A DNA stretch of 64,000 nucleotides, taken from positions 1 through 64,000 of the forward strand of contig NZ_JAGGKP010000010.1 in NCBI RefSeq assembly GCF_017873765.1. Reading direction: 5' to 3'. The translations under genes were made by a program, and so were the position numbers. Origin of the DNA: Paenibacillus sediminis (lineage in GTDB: Bacteria; Bacillota; Bacilli; Paenibacillales; Paenibacillaceae). This document shows, piece after piece, positions 26,065-34,827 of this stretch; the first letter of the stretch is position 1, and each line of letters begins with the position of its first letter. The notes under the pieces are model-generated. The model was not told the origin of the DNA. It searched no databases and saw nothing but the letters and a program-made list of their open reading frames with translations.

Positions 26065-27465
26065 ATGCAGACAGATAGAGGAATTGAAAAATATAATCCT
26101 CTGCGCTGGTGGGCTCTAACAGCTGCTGCCTTGGGTATTTTCATGGTTGCGCTGGATTCAAGTATTGTGAATGTCGCATTGCCAACCTTAGGTGAGAGTT
26201 TTAAATCAACCGCACATATTCAATGGGTAGCTCTGAGCTACACGTTAACACTAGTGGCGGTCATCGTTGCAGCGGGACGTATGTCAGATATGTTTGGGAG
26301 AAAAATCGCTTTCTTAACGGGAATCGGCATTTTCTTGCTTGGAAGTATACTTTGCGGCACGGCATCATCACTCGCACTTATGATCGTATACAGAGTTGTT
26401 CAAGGTATTGGAGGTGCTTTTATCGCTGCCCCGATCGCTGCCGTTGCTACAGTTATGTTTCCAATCTATGAACGAGGGAAAGCAATGGGGATTGTCGGTA
26501 TTATAGGGCCGCTCGGGGGATTAATCGGACCTAGTGTTGGTGGATTCCTTATTGATGCATGGGGCTGGAGATCGGTATTTTACATAAACATTCCGGTCGG
26601 GATTCTTTCGTTCTTGCTGCTGAAAAAATTGTTGCCAGTCGATTCCGAGTACAAAAAGACAAGGTTTGATACTTGGGGTTCTCTTAGCCTAGCATTTGCT
26701 TCACTTTTTCTCTTATTAGGACTCTCTTCAACAATACATGGATACAGCACAGTGCAAGAGTTCATATTATCTGCAATTTTATTTACCGCTTTCCTCCTGA
26801 TCGAGAGGAAGGTTCAATCACCTATGATCCCTGTTCCTCTCATGAAGCAGACAACGTTTACGATGCCGCTTCTTGGGATCCTCTCAACTTCAATAGTGGG
26901 TGCGGGTCTTGGGTTTCTAAATCCGTTTTTCCTTCAATACAAAATAGGAATGTCACCATCACAAATTGGATTGGTCATTCTGTTCTACTCACTTGGTATG
27001 GCCATTGCCGCTCAGTTAAGCGGTCTAATCACAGATAAATTAGGCACTAAACTCTCCTCGGGGATTGGGGCTTTCATCGGGATAGTAGGACTGTTCTTAT
27101 ACACACCGCTCAACTCCCATTGGACGATAGGGACTGTGATGTGGCATTTATTTTTCATTGGATTTGGTTCTGGGATGTTTACGACACCTACAAATGTAGC
27201 GATCATGAGTGCAACCCCGCATGAGTTTGTTGGAATGAGCAGTGCGATATCTAATATGGCAAGAAATCTAGGTTTTGCTTTAGGGCCTACTATAGCTACG
27301 GTATTTTGGACCCCAGGGATGGCCTCTTCTATTGGTGCAATGCGAACCGTTGTCTATGCTCTAATTGTTGTTCAATTCGTTGCTTGGATTTCTTCTGTGG
27401 GATACCTAAATAAAGATGGGAGGACAAGAAAATGGATTTGGGACTTACGGAAAAGATCGTCTTAG
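26065..27465 (+). CDS. MFS transporter, DHA2 (EmrB/QacA) family
   Basis: 466 residues and 14 probable membrane helices. The DHA2 hallmarks are ALDSSIVNVALPTLGESF in helix 1, GRMSDMFGRKIAFLTG in the A-loop, and IIGPLGGLIGPSVGGFL (motif C). It exports toxic organic compounds by proton antiport. Its 3' end overlaps the SDR gene by 34 bases. It belongs to the MarR-controlled operon. Confidence 0.9.
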   Translation: MQTDRGIEKYNPLRWWALTAAALGIFMVALDSSIVNVALPTLGESFKSTAHIQWVALSYTLTLVAVIVAAGRMSDMFGRKIAFLTGIGIFLLGSILCGTASSLALMIVYRVVQGIGGAFIAAPIAAVATVMFPIYERGKAMGIVGIIGPLGGLIGPSVGGFLIDAWGWRSVFYINIPVGILSFLLLKKLLPVDSEYKKTRFDTWGSLSLAFASLFLLLGLSSTIHGYSTVQEFILSAILFTAFLLIERKVQSPMIPVPLMKQTTFTMPLLGILSTSIVGAGLGFLNPFFLQYKIGMSPSQIGLVILFYSLGMAIAAQLSGLITDKLGTKLSSGIGAFIGIVGLFLYTPLNSHWTIGTVMWHLFFIGFGSGMFTTPTNVAIMSATPHEFVGMSSAISNMARNLGFALGPTIATVFWTPGMASSIGAMRTVVYALIVVQFVAWISSVGYLNKDGRTRKWIWDLRKRSS

Positions 27466-28205
27466 TTACTGGAGGGTCAAATGGAATCGGAGAAGCCATC
27501 GCGACTCAATTCGGTAAAGAAAAGGCTTATGTTGTTATCACGTATAGAACTGATGTTCAGGGAGCTCATAATACCGTTAAAAAGATTGAGGATAATGGAG
27601 GTCAGGCTGCCGCCGTTCAAATGGACTTCTCTAATCGGGCCTCAATTCAGGAAACGGTAAATAAAGTATCCAGGCGCTATGGTCATATTTCAGTGTTAGT
27701 GAATAACGCAGTAAGTTGGCCGAGCAGACAAGGAATGAATAATTTGATTGACTACCCGGATGATGATTGGATGAGTATGTTCGACATTAACCTGAAAGGC
27801 ACCTATCTTATTACTAAAGAAGTCCTGCCGCTAATGCAGAAGCAACCTTGGGGAAGAATCGTGCATATTTCTTCTGATATTGCTCTTGATGGAATGGCAG
27901 GTGCTTCAGCCTATGCAGCAATGAAGGCTTCTTTACACGGCTTAAGTCGAACCTTATCGCTGGAATTTGCCCGCAACAATATTTATTCAAACGTTGTAGT
28001 CCCAGGCTTCACATTAACAGAGAGAGCATTAAGACATTTTCCCAAAGAGTTTATTAAGGGATTAATTGAAAACCATCCGGCAGGAAGATTAGGTGCTCCA
28101 GAAGATATTGGAAACGCGGTTGTTTATTTAGGATCGGCAGCGAATCGTTTCATAAACGGTGAAGTTATACGAGTGACAGGCGGCCACATTGGGCAATTGG
28201 CGTGA
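27432..28205 (+). CDS. SDR family oxidoreductase
   Basis: 257 residues, classical SDR: VLVTGGSNGIGEAIA, then VNNAV, catalytic Ser in HISSDI and Tyr/Lys in AYAAMKASLHG. YRTDVQG after beta-2 suggests NADP(H). The ATG lies inside the MFS gene with GGGAGGAC upstream, so translation is coupled. It probably reduces a carbonyl product of the substrate handled by the operon. Confidence 0.88.
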   Translation: MDLGLTEKIVLVTGGSNGIGEAIATQFGKEKAYVVITYRTDVQGAHNTVKKIEDNGGQAAAVQMDFSNRASIQETVNKVSRRYGHISVLVNNAVSWPSRQGMNNLIDYPDDDWMSMFDINLKGTYLITKEVLPLMQKQPWGRIVHISSDIALDGMAGASAYAAMKASLHGLSRTLSLEFARNNIYSNVVVPGFTLTERALRHFPKEFIKGLIENHPAGRLGAPEDIGNAVVYLGSAANRFINGEVIRVTGGHIGQLA

Positions 28206-28238
28206 AAATTAAAAAAAACAAAGTGAGGGTATAAGAAT

Positions 28239-28865
28239 ATGAATAATGTAAAACTCGCAGTGATTTATTACAGTTCAACCGGTACGAATTATAAAATGGC
28301 TGAGTGGGCCGCTGAAGGTGCAATACAAGCTGGTGCAGACGTTAAAATATTGAAGGTTCCTGAACTCGCTCCAGAAGCTGCAATTCAGTCTAATCCTGCA
28401 TGGAAGGCTCACTTGGAAGCAACGAAAGACGTTCCAACTGCTTCACTAGAGGACCTCGAATGGGCGGATGCCATTATCTTTAGCAGTCCAACTCGTTTTG
28501 GCAACCTGCCTGGTCAGATGAAACAGTTCTTAGATACTACAGGCAGACTATGGTTTCAAGGGAAATTGGCGAATAAGGTGGTCAGCGCGATGACTAGCGC
28601 AAGCAACCTGCATGGCGGTCATGAAGCGACGATACTCTCGCTATATACAACGATGTATCACTGGGGTGCAATTGTCGTATCACCAGGGTACACAGATCAG
28701 TCGCTATTCGCAGCGGGAGGCAATCCATACGGAACAAGCGTCACTGTAGACCGTGAGGGGAATATGAAAGAGGATGTGAGGGGCGCGGTTATTCATCAAG
28801 CAAATCGTACGGTCGCCGTTGCTGGCTGGGTGAAAAACGGCAAGCAAGTACAACCTGAGTATTGA
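28239..28865 (+). CDS. wrbA: NAD(P)H:quinone oxidoreductase WrbA
   Basis: 208 residues, flavodoxin-like WrbA: VIYYSSTGTNYKMAEWAAEG binds FMN, SSPTRFGNLPGQMKQFLDTTGRL and SASNLHGGHEATILSLYTTM are signature stretches, ending in GNPYGTS. It reduces quinones by two electrons, avoiding semiquinones. It closes the VOC-MFS-SDR-WrbA operon and is followed by a terminator. Confidence 0.93.
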   Translation: MNNVKLAVIYYSSTGTNYKMAEWAAEGAIQAGADVKILKVPELAPEAAIQSNPAWKAHLEATKDVPTASLEDLEWADAIIFSSPTRFGNLPGQMKQFLDTTGRLWFQGKLANKVVSAMTSASNLHGGHEATILSLYTTMYHWGAIVVSPGYTDQSLFAAGGNPYGTSVTVDREGNMKEDVRGAVIHQANRTVAVAGWVKNGKQVQPEY

Positions 28866-28880
28866 AAAATGACTAAGGTA

Positions 28881-28919
28881 AATAAAAGGTTGCCGATAAA
28901 ATTCGGCAGCCTTTTATCA
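28881..28919 (+). terminator. Terminator of the MarR-controlled operon
   Basis: ATAAAAGGTTGCCG and CGGCAGCCTTTTAT form the stem with a T tract in the 3' arm. Confidence 0.85.
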
Positions 28920-28942
28920 TTGCATAGTCTTGGAGCCTGATA

Positions 28943-29170
28943 CTAGGGAGATGACGAATGAATTACACTAATCCAGTAGAAAGCTCCGAAGGCCACAGCC
29001 ATACAGAACAACACGAAGAAAGTAATTTTCCAGGCGCTTCTTGGCACATGTCCGGAGACGGTTCCAGTCTGACCGTTGACCATATAACGGAACAGCTTAA
29101 GTACCGAATCCGCTCTTTCCACGATCGTACCCGAATCGTCTAACCATTCAATCACTTCGATAAATTGACC
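28943..29170 (-). pseudogene. Remnant, N-terminus resembling an SPFH-domain protein
   Basis: A minus-strand frame beginning right after a stop reads GQFIEVIEWLDDSGTIVERA and continues to a hydrophobic segment (KITFFVLFCMAVAFGAFYWI) and a stop at 28943. QFIEVIEWLDDS is very like the start of SPFH/virion-core-type proteins (YdjI-like), which continue RDT-V-RFP; here the text diverges. No ribosome binding site or normal start is present. It could instead be a small membrane peptide gene starting at GTG 29155. Confidence 0.35.
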
Positions 29171-29311
29171 TTAAATGAAAGAGAACAATCGAAATAGAAT
29201 AATTTTACATGTAGGATTCGCGGAGATTATTTCAAATTGAACGAAGAAGGAAAAAGGGAAATTTTGTTGAAAAAATAAATTTGGAAAAATATTCTTCTTG
29301 GGGGTCGGTCT

Positions 29312-30370
29312 ATGAATGTATTTCCGGAAGAACAATCTGATTTCTACAAGTTGTTTTCTGAGAATTCAAACAATTTGCTTATTTATTTAGATAGCGATGA
29401 AAATATATTAGCGATCAATAAAGCAGCAAGAGATAAGGTATATTACATTGATGAGCAAGATGCTATTGGTAGAAAATTTTCGGATGTCTTCGCTATTGAC
29501 AGGTCAACTTCCGTTGTCATCGAATCTTTGAACTCAGGTCAAGAGGTTCATGGCTTGGAGCGTTTGGTCAATATAAAAGGGAATCTTGTATATTTAATTA
29601 TAGATACGAAGATAATTTTCACCGGAAATGGTCTTATACAAGGTCTCGTTTGCATTTTACGTGATATTACAGATCGAAAGATTGAAGAGCAGAAGCTGGT
29701 AACTCTTGAAAAACAAGCGGTATCGGGACTATTGGCAGCCGGAATCGCTCACGAAATTAGGAATCCACTGACTGCAGCGATCGGTTTTATTCAGTTACTT
29801 CAGCAAAACTCGATCGATGAGCAGAAGCAGAAGCAATATCTTGAGTATGTGTTAAATGAATTGAAAAGCATTAGCAAGCTAGTCAGCGATTTTATGAGAT
29901 TATCTACACCTACAGAGACGAACAAGCAGAAAATTTCGATTACGCAATTGTTGAATGAAACTATCGATTTTATGCAAGGACAAGCCATTTTATCAAATGT
30001 GGTGATTGAACGGTGTATCTTCTGCGAAAATATAATGGCTACAGTAGACAGTGACCAATTAAAGCAAGTTTTTATTAACTTTATCCGTAACGCGATTGAA
30101 GCATCAAATAAAGATAATGCCACGATACTTATTTCTTTAGACCAGTTAGATAAAGCAGTTACCATCACGATCGAAGATAACGGAATTGGAATTTCAGCGG
30201 AGAATATCGGGAAAATATATGATCCTTTCTTTACGACCAAAAAAGAAGGGACAGGAATAGGTTTGACAGGTGTCAGCCAAATCATTAGAAATCATAATGG
30301 AACGATCAATGTTGATAGTATAGAAGGAGAAGGGACAAAGTTCGTTATCACTTTATCCTCTGAAGAGTAA
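29312..30370 (+). CDS. PAS-domain sensor histidine kinase (orphan, sporulation-kinase-like)
   Basis: 352 residues, soluble. A PAS domain (about 10-120) is followed by a HisKA helix with GLLAAGIAHEIRNPLTAAIG (His near 150) and a HATPase_c domain with FIRNAIEAS, IEDNGIGIS, YDPFFTTKKEGTGIGL. The arrangement is that of KinA/KinE-type kinases feeding the Spo0A phosphorelay; no response regulator is encoded nearby. GGGGGT lies before ATG 29312. Role in sporulation is inference. Confidence 0.85.
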   Translation: MNVFPEEQSDFYKLFSENSNNLLIYLDSDENILAINKAARDKVYYIDEQDAIGRKFSDVFAIDRSTSVVIESLNSGQEVHGLERLVNIKGNLVYLIIDTKIIFTGNGLIQGLVCILRDITDRKIEEQKLVTLEKQAVSGLLAAGIAHEIRNPLTAAIGFIQLLQQNSIDEQKQKQYLEYVLNELKSISKLVSDFMRLSTPTETNKQKISITQLLNETIDFMQGQAILSNVVIERCIFCENIMATVDSDQLKQVFINFIRNAIEASNKDNATILISLDQLDKAVTITIEDNGIGISAENIGKIYDPFFTTKKEGTGIGLTGVSQIIRNHNGTINVDSIEGEGTKFVITLSSEE

Positions 30371-30376
30371 AGAATA

Positions 30377-30413
30377 AAAGGCTCCCGAAACAGTTTGTTT
30401 CAGCAGCCTTTTA
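30377..30413. terminator. Bidirectional terminator between the kinase and aldo/keto reductase genes
   Basis: AAAAGGCTCCCGAAAC and GTTTCAGCAGCCTTTT pair around a short loop; A and T tracts on both ends serve the convergent genes. Confidence 0.82.
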
Positions 30414-30429
30414 ACAATCTAACTTTTAC

Positions 30430-31407
30430 TCACCAAGCATAAGCTTCAGGTGCTGGTTTACCGGGTCCTGGGAATATTTCATCTAATCTCTTCAGCGTAT
30501 CTTCGCCCAGCTGGACCTCAGGAACTCTTAGCGAATCCCGCAGCTGATCGAGTGTTCGCGGTCCAATAATTGGAGCGCTGACAGCAGGATGCGATAGAAC
30601 CCATGCCAAAGCAATGACGTCTTCTTTCTCACCGATTTCTCGGCATAGAGCAGAGAACTGCTCAAGTTGACTCCGGTGCTTCTCAATTCGCTCAGATGAG
30701 CGTGCGCTTCGAGCGCCAGAACCAGCTAAAGCGTTTCGACCAAGAAGTCCTCCGGCCAGCGGGCTCCACGGAATAACACCTAGACCAAGAGCCTGAGCAG
30801 CGGGCAGCACCTCTAACTCTGGCAGTCTTGCAAGTAAGTTATACAAATGCTGCTCGGAAATGAGACCTAGAAAATGTCTAGCTTTCGCTTCTCCTTGGGC
30901 GACGGCGATGTGCCACCCTGCAAAATTGCTGGACCCTATGTATCCAACTGAGCCTTTATTCACAAAGGATTCAAACACTCCCCATAGTTCATCCCATGAC
31001 ACGTTACGGTCGATGTGGTGCATCTGATACAGCTCAATATGGTCTGTTTGAAGACGCTGAAGTGAAGCCTCGAGGTGACGGCGAATTTTGTAAGCCGATA
31101 AACCGCGCTCTGCGTTAGGTCCATCATTAGAATCGTTCATGTCACCATACACTTTCGTAGCGAGGACTACCTTTTCTCTACGGCCTCCGCCTTGCTTGAA
31201 CCAACGACCTATAATTTCTTCTGTCCAACCGCGTCTTGTCTCTCCGCCATATACGTTAGCGGTGTCAAAAAAATTGACCCCCGCATCTAAAGCAGCATCC
31301 ATAATTTTAAATGCTTCTTTTTCTTCCGTTTCAGGCCCGAAATTCATCGTTCCTAGACATAACTGGCTTACCTTTAATCCCGATTTCCCTAAATAAGTGT
31401 ACTTCAT
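30430..31407 (-). CDS. Aldo/keto reductase
   Basis: 325 residues, (beta/alpha)8 barrel. The catalytic tetrad is visible: Asp and Tyr in FFDTANVYGG, Lys in VVLATKVYGD, His in YQMHHID. The C-terminal IIGPRTLDQLRDSL binds the NADP phosphate. Such YghZ-like enzymes reduce aldehydes or ketones with NADPH. Single gene, substrate unknown. Confidence 0.9.
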   Translation of the reverse strand: MKYTYLGKSGLKVSQLCLGTMNFGPETEEKEAFKIMDAALDAGVNFFDTANVYGGETRRGWTEEIIGRWFKQGGGRREKVVLATKVYGDMNDSNDGPNAERGLSAYKIRRHLEASLQRLQTDHIELYQMHHIDRNVSWDELWGVFESFVNKGSVGYIGSSNFAGWHIAVAQGEAKARHFLGLISEQHLYNLLARLPELEVLPAAQALGLGVIPWSPLAGGLLGRNALAGSGARSARSSERIEKHRSQLEQFSALCREIGEKEDVIALAWVLSHPAVSAPIIGPRTLDQLRDSLRVPEVQLGEDTLKRLDEIFPGPGKPAPEAYAW

Positions 31408-31663
31408 GTTTCATCCTCCCGTTCCGTGAAAAATGTTTTGACTTAGAAAATGAGTCATAATGAATGCTTCAATTTTATAATATTTTCCTAATTAGCAAAA
31501 TATAGCATTTTGTTCATCTCAACTCAAAGGCGATGTATTAAGTGAATAAAAAATAAGCCACTATCGGGGAAAAGGAAAGATCTAGGGTTTAAAAACAGAT
31601 TTTTGGAAACACTAAAGCCATCGATGAACGAACTTGCTGTGTACAAAAAGGATGGTGGCGTGC

Positions 31664-31801
31664 ATGATGGCTGATGAGACAGAACTAAATGAAACGATGG
31701 ATGACACCGCTGCACAAGACAAAAATAATGAATGGTTCGAGCAGGTAAAAAATATTTTAGCGCCTAAAGACCCGGAGCCGATGAGAGATTATAAAAGCTA
31801 G
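31664..31801 (+). CDS. Small acidic protein, 45 residues
   Basis: MMADETELNETMDDTAAQDK is followed by NNEWFEQVKNILAPKDPEP and MRDYKS. AAAAGGATGG lies before the tandem ATGs (31664 and 31667), and a strong terminator follows the stop codon after 6 bases, which together support a real gene. Acidic N-terminus, amphipathic helix, basic end. Not recognised. The rest of 31408-32118 holds only this gene, its terminator and the operator at 32000. Confidence 0.55.
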   Translation: MMADETELNETMDDTAAQDKNNEWFEQVKNILAPKDPEPMRDYKS

Positions 31802-31806
31802 ATGAC

Positions 31807-31838
31807 AAAAAGCACCCTGCAATTTGGGGTGCTTTTTG
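31807..31838 (+). terminator. Terminator of the small acidic gene
   Basis: AAAAAGCACCC-loop-GGGGTGCTTTTT. Confidence 0.88.
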
Positions 31839-31999
31839 ATCACTTTATAGCAGTTGACTAACCGGCATGTTGATATTTTCCATAGTATTAGCCACATGTT
31901 TTCTTATTAGTGCATGCAGCATGAAGAGCGAGTCATCCGTTCAATTAAGTCAAATACAAATCATTCCTTTTACATTAAGCTCTAAAAAGAATAATATAG

Positions 32000-32023
32000 A
32001 GATATCGAAATTTCTCGATATCT
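32000..32023. promoter_or_regulatory. Palindromic operator before the ArsR-type gene
   Basis: AGATATCGA-AATTTC-TCGATATCT is a perfect 9-base inverted repeat. Two more half-sites, ATATCG (32061-32066) and CGATAT (32083-32088), lie between it and the start codon, as expected for autoregulation. Confidence 0.7.
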
Positions 32024-32118
32024 AAAAATACTGCCTGCGAAAAATGACACTGCAATTTAAATATCGCTAAATTGGGAATACTCGATATGTTAACTATAAA
32101 TAGATAGGGGAAGGTATA

Positions 32119-32460
32119 TTGAATCAGCAATTACAAGGGATGACTGATGAGCAAGCGGTCGAGATCTTTAAGGCACTTTCGAATCAAACGAGAGTAAATA
32201 TTCTCCAAATGTTAAAAAATCCAAATGTTCATTTCGGAACACAAGCACATATCGTCAAGGAAGAAGGGTTTGAAGGTGGAATTTGTGTGAGTGATATTCG
32301 GAGCAAAACGGGAATTTCCCAGTCGACAACTTCTCAATATTTAGCGATTTTGCAGCAAAGCGGCTTATTAGAAACGAAAAGAATAGGTCAATGGACATAC
32401 TATCGCCGCAATGAAGAAACGATTAGACAATTTGAGCAATACATTCGTGAAAGGCTATAA
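32119..32460 (+). CDS. ArsR family transcriptional regulator
   Basis: 113 residues, winged helix: IFKALSNQTRVNILQMLK, ICVSDIRSKTGISQSTTSQYLAILQQSGL (recognition helix) and the wing RIGQWTYYRRN. The metal-binding ELCVCDL motif of ArsR itself is not present (GGICVSDI), so the effector is probably not arsenite; a Cys here could sense redox or electrophiles. TTG 32119 follows GGGGAAGG. It sits before the LLM oxidoreductase gene, which it likely controls. Confidence 0.88.
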   Translation: MNQQLQGMTDEQAVEIFKALSNQTRVNILQMLKNPNVHFGTQAHIVKEEGFEGGICVSDIRSKTGISQSTTSQYLAILQQSGLLETKRIGQWTYYRRNEETIRQFEQYIRERL

Positions 32461-32479
32461 ACAGGTAAGAAGGACTTAG

Positions 32480-32628
32480 GTCATCCCGTTCGGGTCGCAA
32501 GAGGAAGCAGCATCCATGCCGGTTTCTTTTGCGGGCCACTTTGCTGCAAGCAACATGATGGAGGCGCTGGAAGGTATCGAGATTCTTATGAAATTTTTGC
32601 TGACGCCGCAAAATAATTTACAACTATA
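32480..32628 (+). pseudogene. Remnant of an unidentified gene
   Basis: A frame starting right after a TAG reads VIPFGSQEEAASMPVSFAGH, continues FAASNMMEALEGIEILMKFL and stops at 32628. It looks like protein sequence (helical C-terminus) but has no start codon or ribosome binding site. It lies between arsR and the LLM gene, so it is probably the tail of a gene once in this operon. Family not recognised. Confidence 0.35.
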
Positions 32629-32646
32629 AAGAAAGAAGATGAACAT

Positions 32647-33666
32647 ATGTCTGACAATAAAAAAGGAAAACTACTTAGTGATATTCCGTTCTCGGTACTC
32701 GATCTTTCTCCGATTGTCGAAGGCGGCAATCCGTCCGAGTCTTTTAAAAACACGCTAGAGCTCGCAAGACTTGCTGAAAAGTTAGGCTACAATCGGTACT
32801 GGATTGCAGAGCACCATAATATGCCTTTCATTGCGAGTTCTGCGACATCTGTCGTCATAGGTCATGTGGCAGCAGGCACTTCTAAAATCCGGGTCGGTTC
32901 AGGAGGCATCATGTTGCCTAACCATTCTCCGCTCGTGATTGCTGAGCAATTCGGGACTTTGGAGTCGCTGTTCCCAGGGCGTATCGATCTTGGTCTTGGC
33001 CGTGCGCCCGGGACTGATCAGCGTACTGCACACGCTCTGAGACGTGATTACAGTAATGGAGATGATTTCCCTGAACAATTGGCTGAACTAAGAGCTTACT
33101 TTAATCCTGAATTAGCGCCAAGAAGAAACCATGTTAGAGCCATTCCGGGTGAAGGATTGAACATTCCAATCTGGCTGCTCGGCTCGAGCGGTTTCAGCGC
33201 AGAGCTGTCAGCCCGGCTTGGTCTGCCATTTGCTTTTGCGAGCCATTTCTCGCCTGGTTACACGATACCTGCTTTGGGATTATACCGCAGTTCCTTTGAG
33301 CCTTCAGATACGCTTGATAAGCCGTATGCTATGGTCGGGGTTAACGTAATTGCTGCGGATACTGACGAGGAAGCAACGCGTCTCTATACAACGCTGCAGC
33401 AACAATTTCTGAACTTGATCCGCGGTAACGAAGTGCCCCTTCAGCCGCCAGTGGACAACATTGATCAATTGATCACGAGATATGAAAAAGAAGCTCTGCA
33501 GCAGCAGCTCGGCTCTTCCATTGTTGGCAGTCCTGCGACCGTTAAAGCTAAACTTCAGAAATTTTTAGATGAAACGCAGGCGGATGAGATTATGGTTATC
33601 TCTCAAATTTTTGATCATAAGGCACGTCTTCATTCTTATGAAATTGTGTCTGAAATTACGAAATAA
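32647..33666 (+). CDS. LLM class flavin-dependent oxidoreductase (luciferase-like)
   Basis: 339 residues, luciferase-like barrel: [14 protein letters not shown] start, [35 protein letters not shown] and [16 protein letters not shown] are the MsnO8-type group 1 motifs. It uses reduced FMN to oxidise or reduce a small substrate, possibly with an FMN reductase. Downstream of the ArsR regulator and ended by a terminator. Confidence 0.9.
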   Translation: MSDNKKGKLLSDIPFSVLDLSPIVEGGNPSESFKNTLELARLAEKLGYNRYWIAEHHNMPFIASSATSVVIGHVAAGTSKIRVGSGGIMLPNHSPLVIAEQFGTLESLFPGRIDLGLGRAPGTDQRTAHALRRDYSNGDDFPEQLAELRAYFNPELAPRRNHVRAIPGEGLNIPIWLLGSSGFSAELSARLGLPFAFASHFSPGYTIPALGLYRSSFEPSDTLDKPYAMVGVNVIAADTDEEATRLYTTLQQQFLNLIRGNEVPLQPPVDNIDQLITRYEKEALQQQLGSSIVGSPATVKAKLQKFLDETQADEIMVISQIFDHKARLHSYEIVSEITK

Positions 33667-33694
33667 CAATAAAACAAGAACTCATTCTATGTAC

Positions 33695-33747
33695 AGAGGT
33701 GTAGTGCTAGGGCGAATTGATGCCCTGGCAACTACACCTCTATTTTG
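33695..33747 (+). terminator. Terminator of the LLM gene
   Basis: AGAGGTGTAGT pairs with ACTACACCTCT, with an inner AGGGC/GCCCT stem, then ATTTTGGTTT. Confidence 0.82.
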
Positions 33748-33930
33748 GTTTCGAAATGACAGTACGAAGAAATTTTTCCATTATTTAAGGATTGTGGTTC
33801 ATATTTTGTTCACCTATCATGTACAGAGACCGTCTTTTAATGATTTTACATAGCGGAAGATACGATCCACGATTATTTAAAGGCTCCTTGGAAGTCTTTA
33901 GTCATCAGCCAGAAAGGAGAGAAATATCGT

Positions 33931-34827
33931 ATGGATTTTATCCGAAAAATGAAAGTTGTTGCACTTCTAGTTATTGCAGTTATATCGGTCGCTTCAATAT
34001 CGTATGCAGAGTCTGCAAAGTCTAATAAAGTAAAAGTCGATTTGCCTAACAAGCCTGAAATATGGGAAATACACAAACACTTGAAGAAAGAGGACTTCGA
34101 TCCAAGTACATCCCCGAGTGGAAAGATGGACGATTCCGGACAAGATACAGCCGTTAGAACGTTAAAAGGATTTGTTGGACCCAATTATGCCACGCAGGTA
34201 AATGGTAAATCTGTTATTGTGCTGAGCAATTCGCTTAATGTTTCAAAATCGGGAAATTGGGCGGTAAAAGGGTTAGTTCGAAATGAAACAACGAGCAACA
34301 TAGGCGCGGTTACAATAGAAGCCAAGCTCATATCCAGCAAAGGAACTTTGCTTGGAACCGTGTCAACGAAATCGATCGTCACCAAAATTCGTCCGGGAGA
34401 ACCAGCACCCTTTGAGATGACTTCATCGATTCCAGTTTCTAAAGTAGCGTCCGTGCAGTGGATTACTAAACCGACTGCTGCTCAGGACAATATATCCAGG
34501 GAAGCCAATATTATGGTGGACTATGAACTTGCATATGGACAACAAGATTATAGAGGGTTTAAACGGAATGATCCGCCTTATCCATATGTATTAGCAACAT
34601 CCTTTGATAATTTGAGCGGACCTATAAAAACAGCTCAGCTTGTTGCAGCATGGCTGGATGAGACAGGAAAGGTTGTATGGATCGGGACAGCATCATTAGA
34701 TTCTGCTTTTAAGAATGGAGTAGGGGTTGACGGCTCAGCCACTTTTAACAACATCGTTGTGAACAACAGTAAAATTGCCCCGATGCTTAGTCAAATTCCA
34801 TATACATTGTGGGTGATTGCAAAATGA
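33931..34827 (+). CDS. Secreted protein of unknown function, gene 1 of export operon
   Basis: 298 residues. A signal peptide (basic start, hydrophobic 8-22, cleavage after SYA at about 26) is followed by a mature beta-rich protein. Two segments look like immunoglobulin-like or FxLYD-type strands: WAVKGLVRNETTSNIGAVTI with ISSKGTLLGTVSTKSIVTKI, and LVAAWLDETGKVVWIGTASL. I do not recognise a named family. GAAAGGAGAG lies before ATG 33931. It overlaps the next gene in an ATGA, so the two are made together. Confidence 0.6.
   Translation: MDFIRKMKVVALLVIAVISVASISYAESAKSNKVKVDLPNKPEIWEIHKHLKKEDFDPSTSPSGKMDDSGQDTAVRTLKGFVGPNYATQVNGKSVIVLSNSLNVSKSGNWAVKGLVRNETTSNIGAVTIEAKLISSKGTLLGTVSTKSIVTKIRPGEPAPFEMTSSIPVSKVASVQWITKPTAAQDNISREANIMVDYELAYGQQDYRGFKRNDPPYPYVLATSFDNLSGPIKTAQLVAAWLDETGKVVWIGTASLDSAFKNGVGVDGSATFNNIVVNNSKIAPMLSQIPYTLWVIAK

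Noticed and set aside
28958-29143. Plus-strand 61-residue frame near 29.0 kb
   Set aside because: Antisense to the SPFH-like remnant and without family features.
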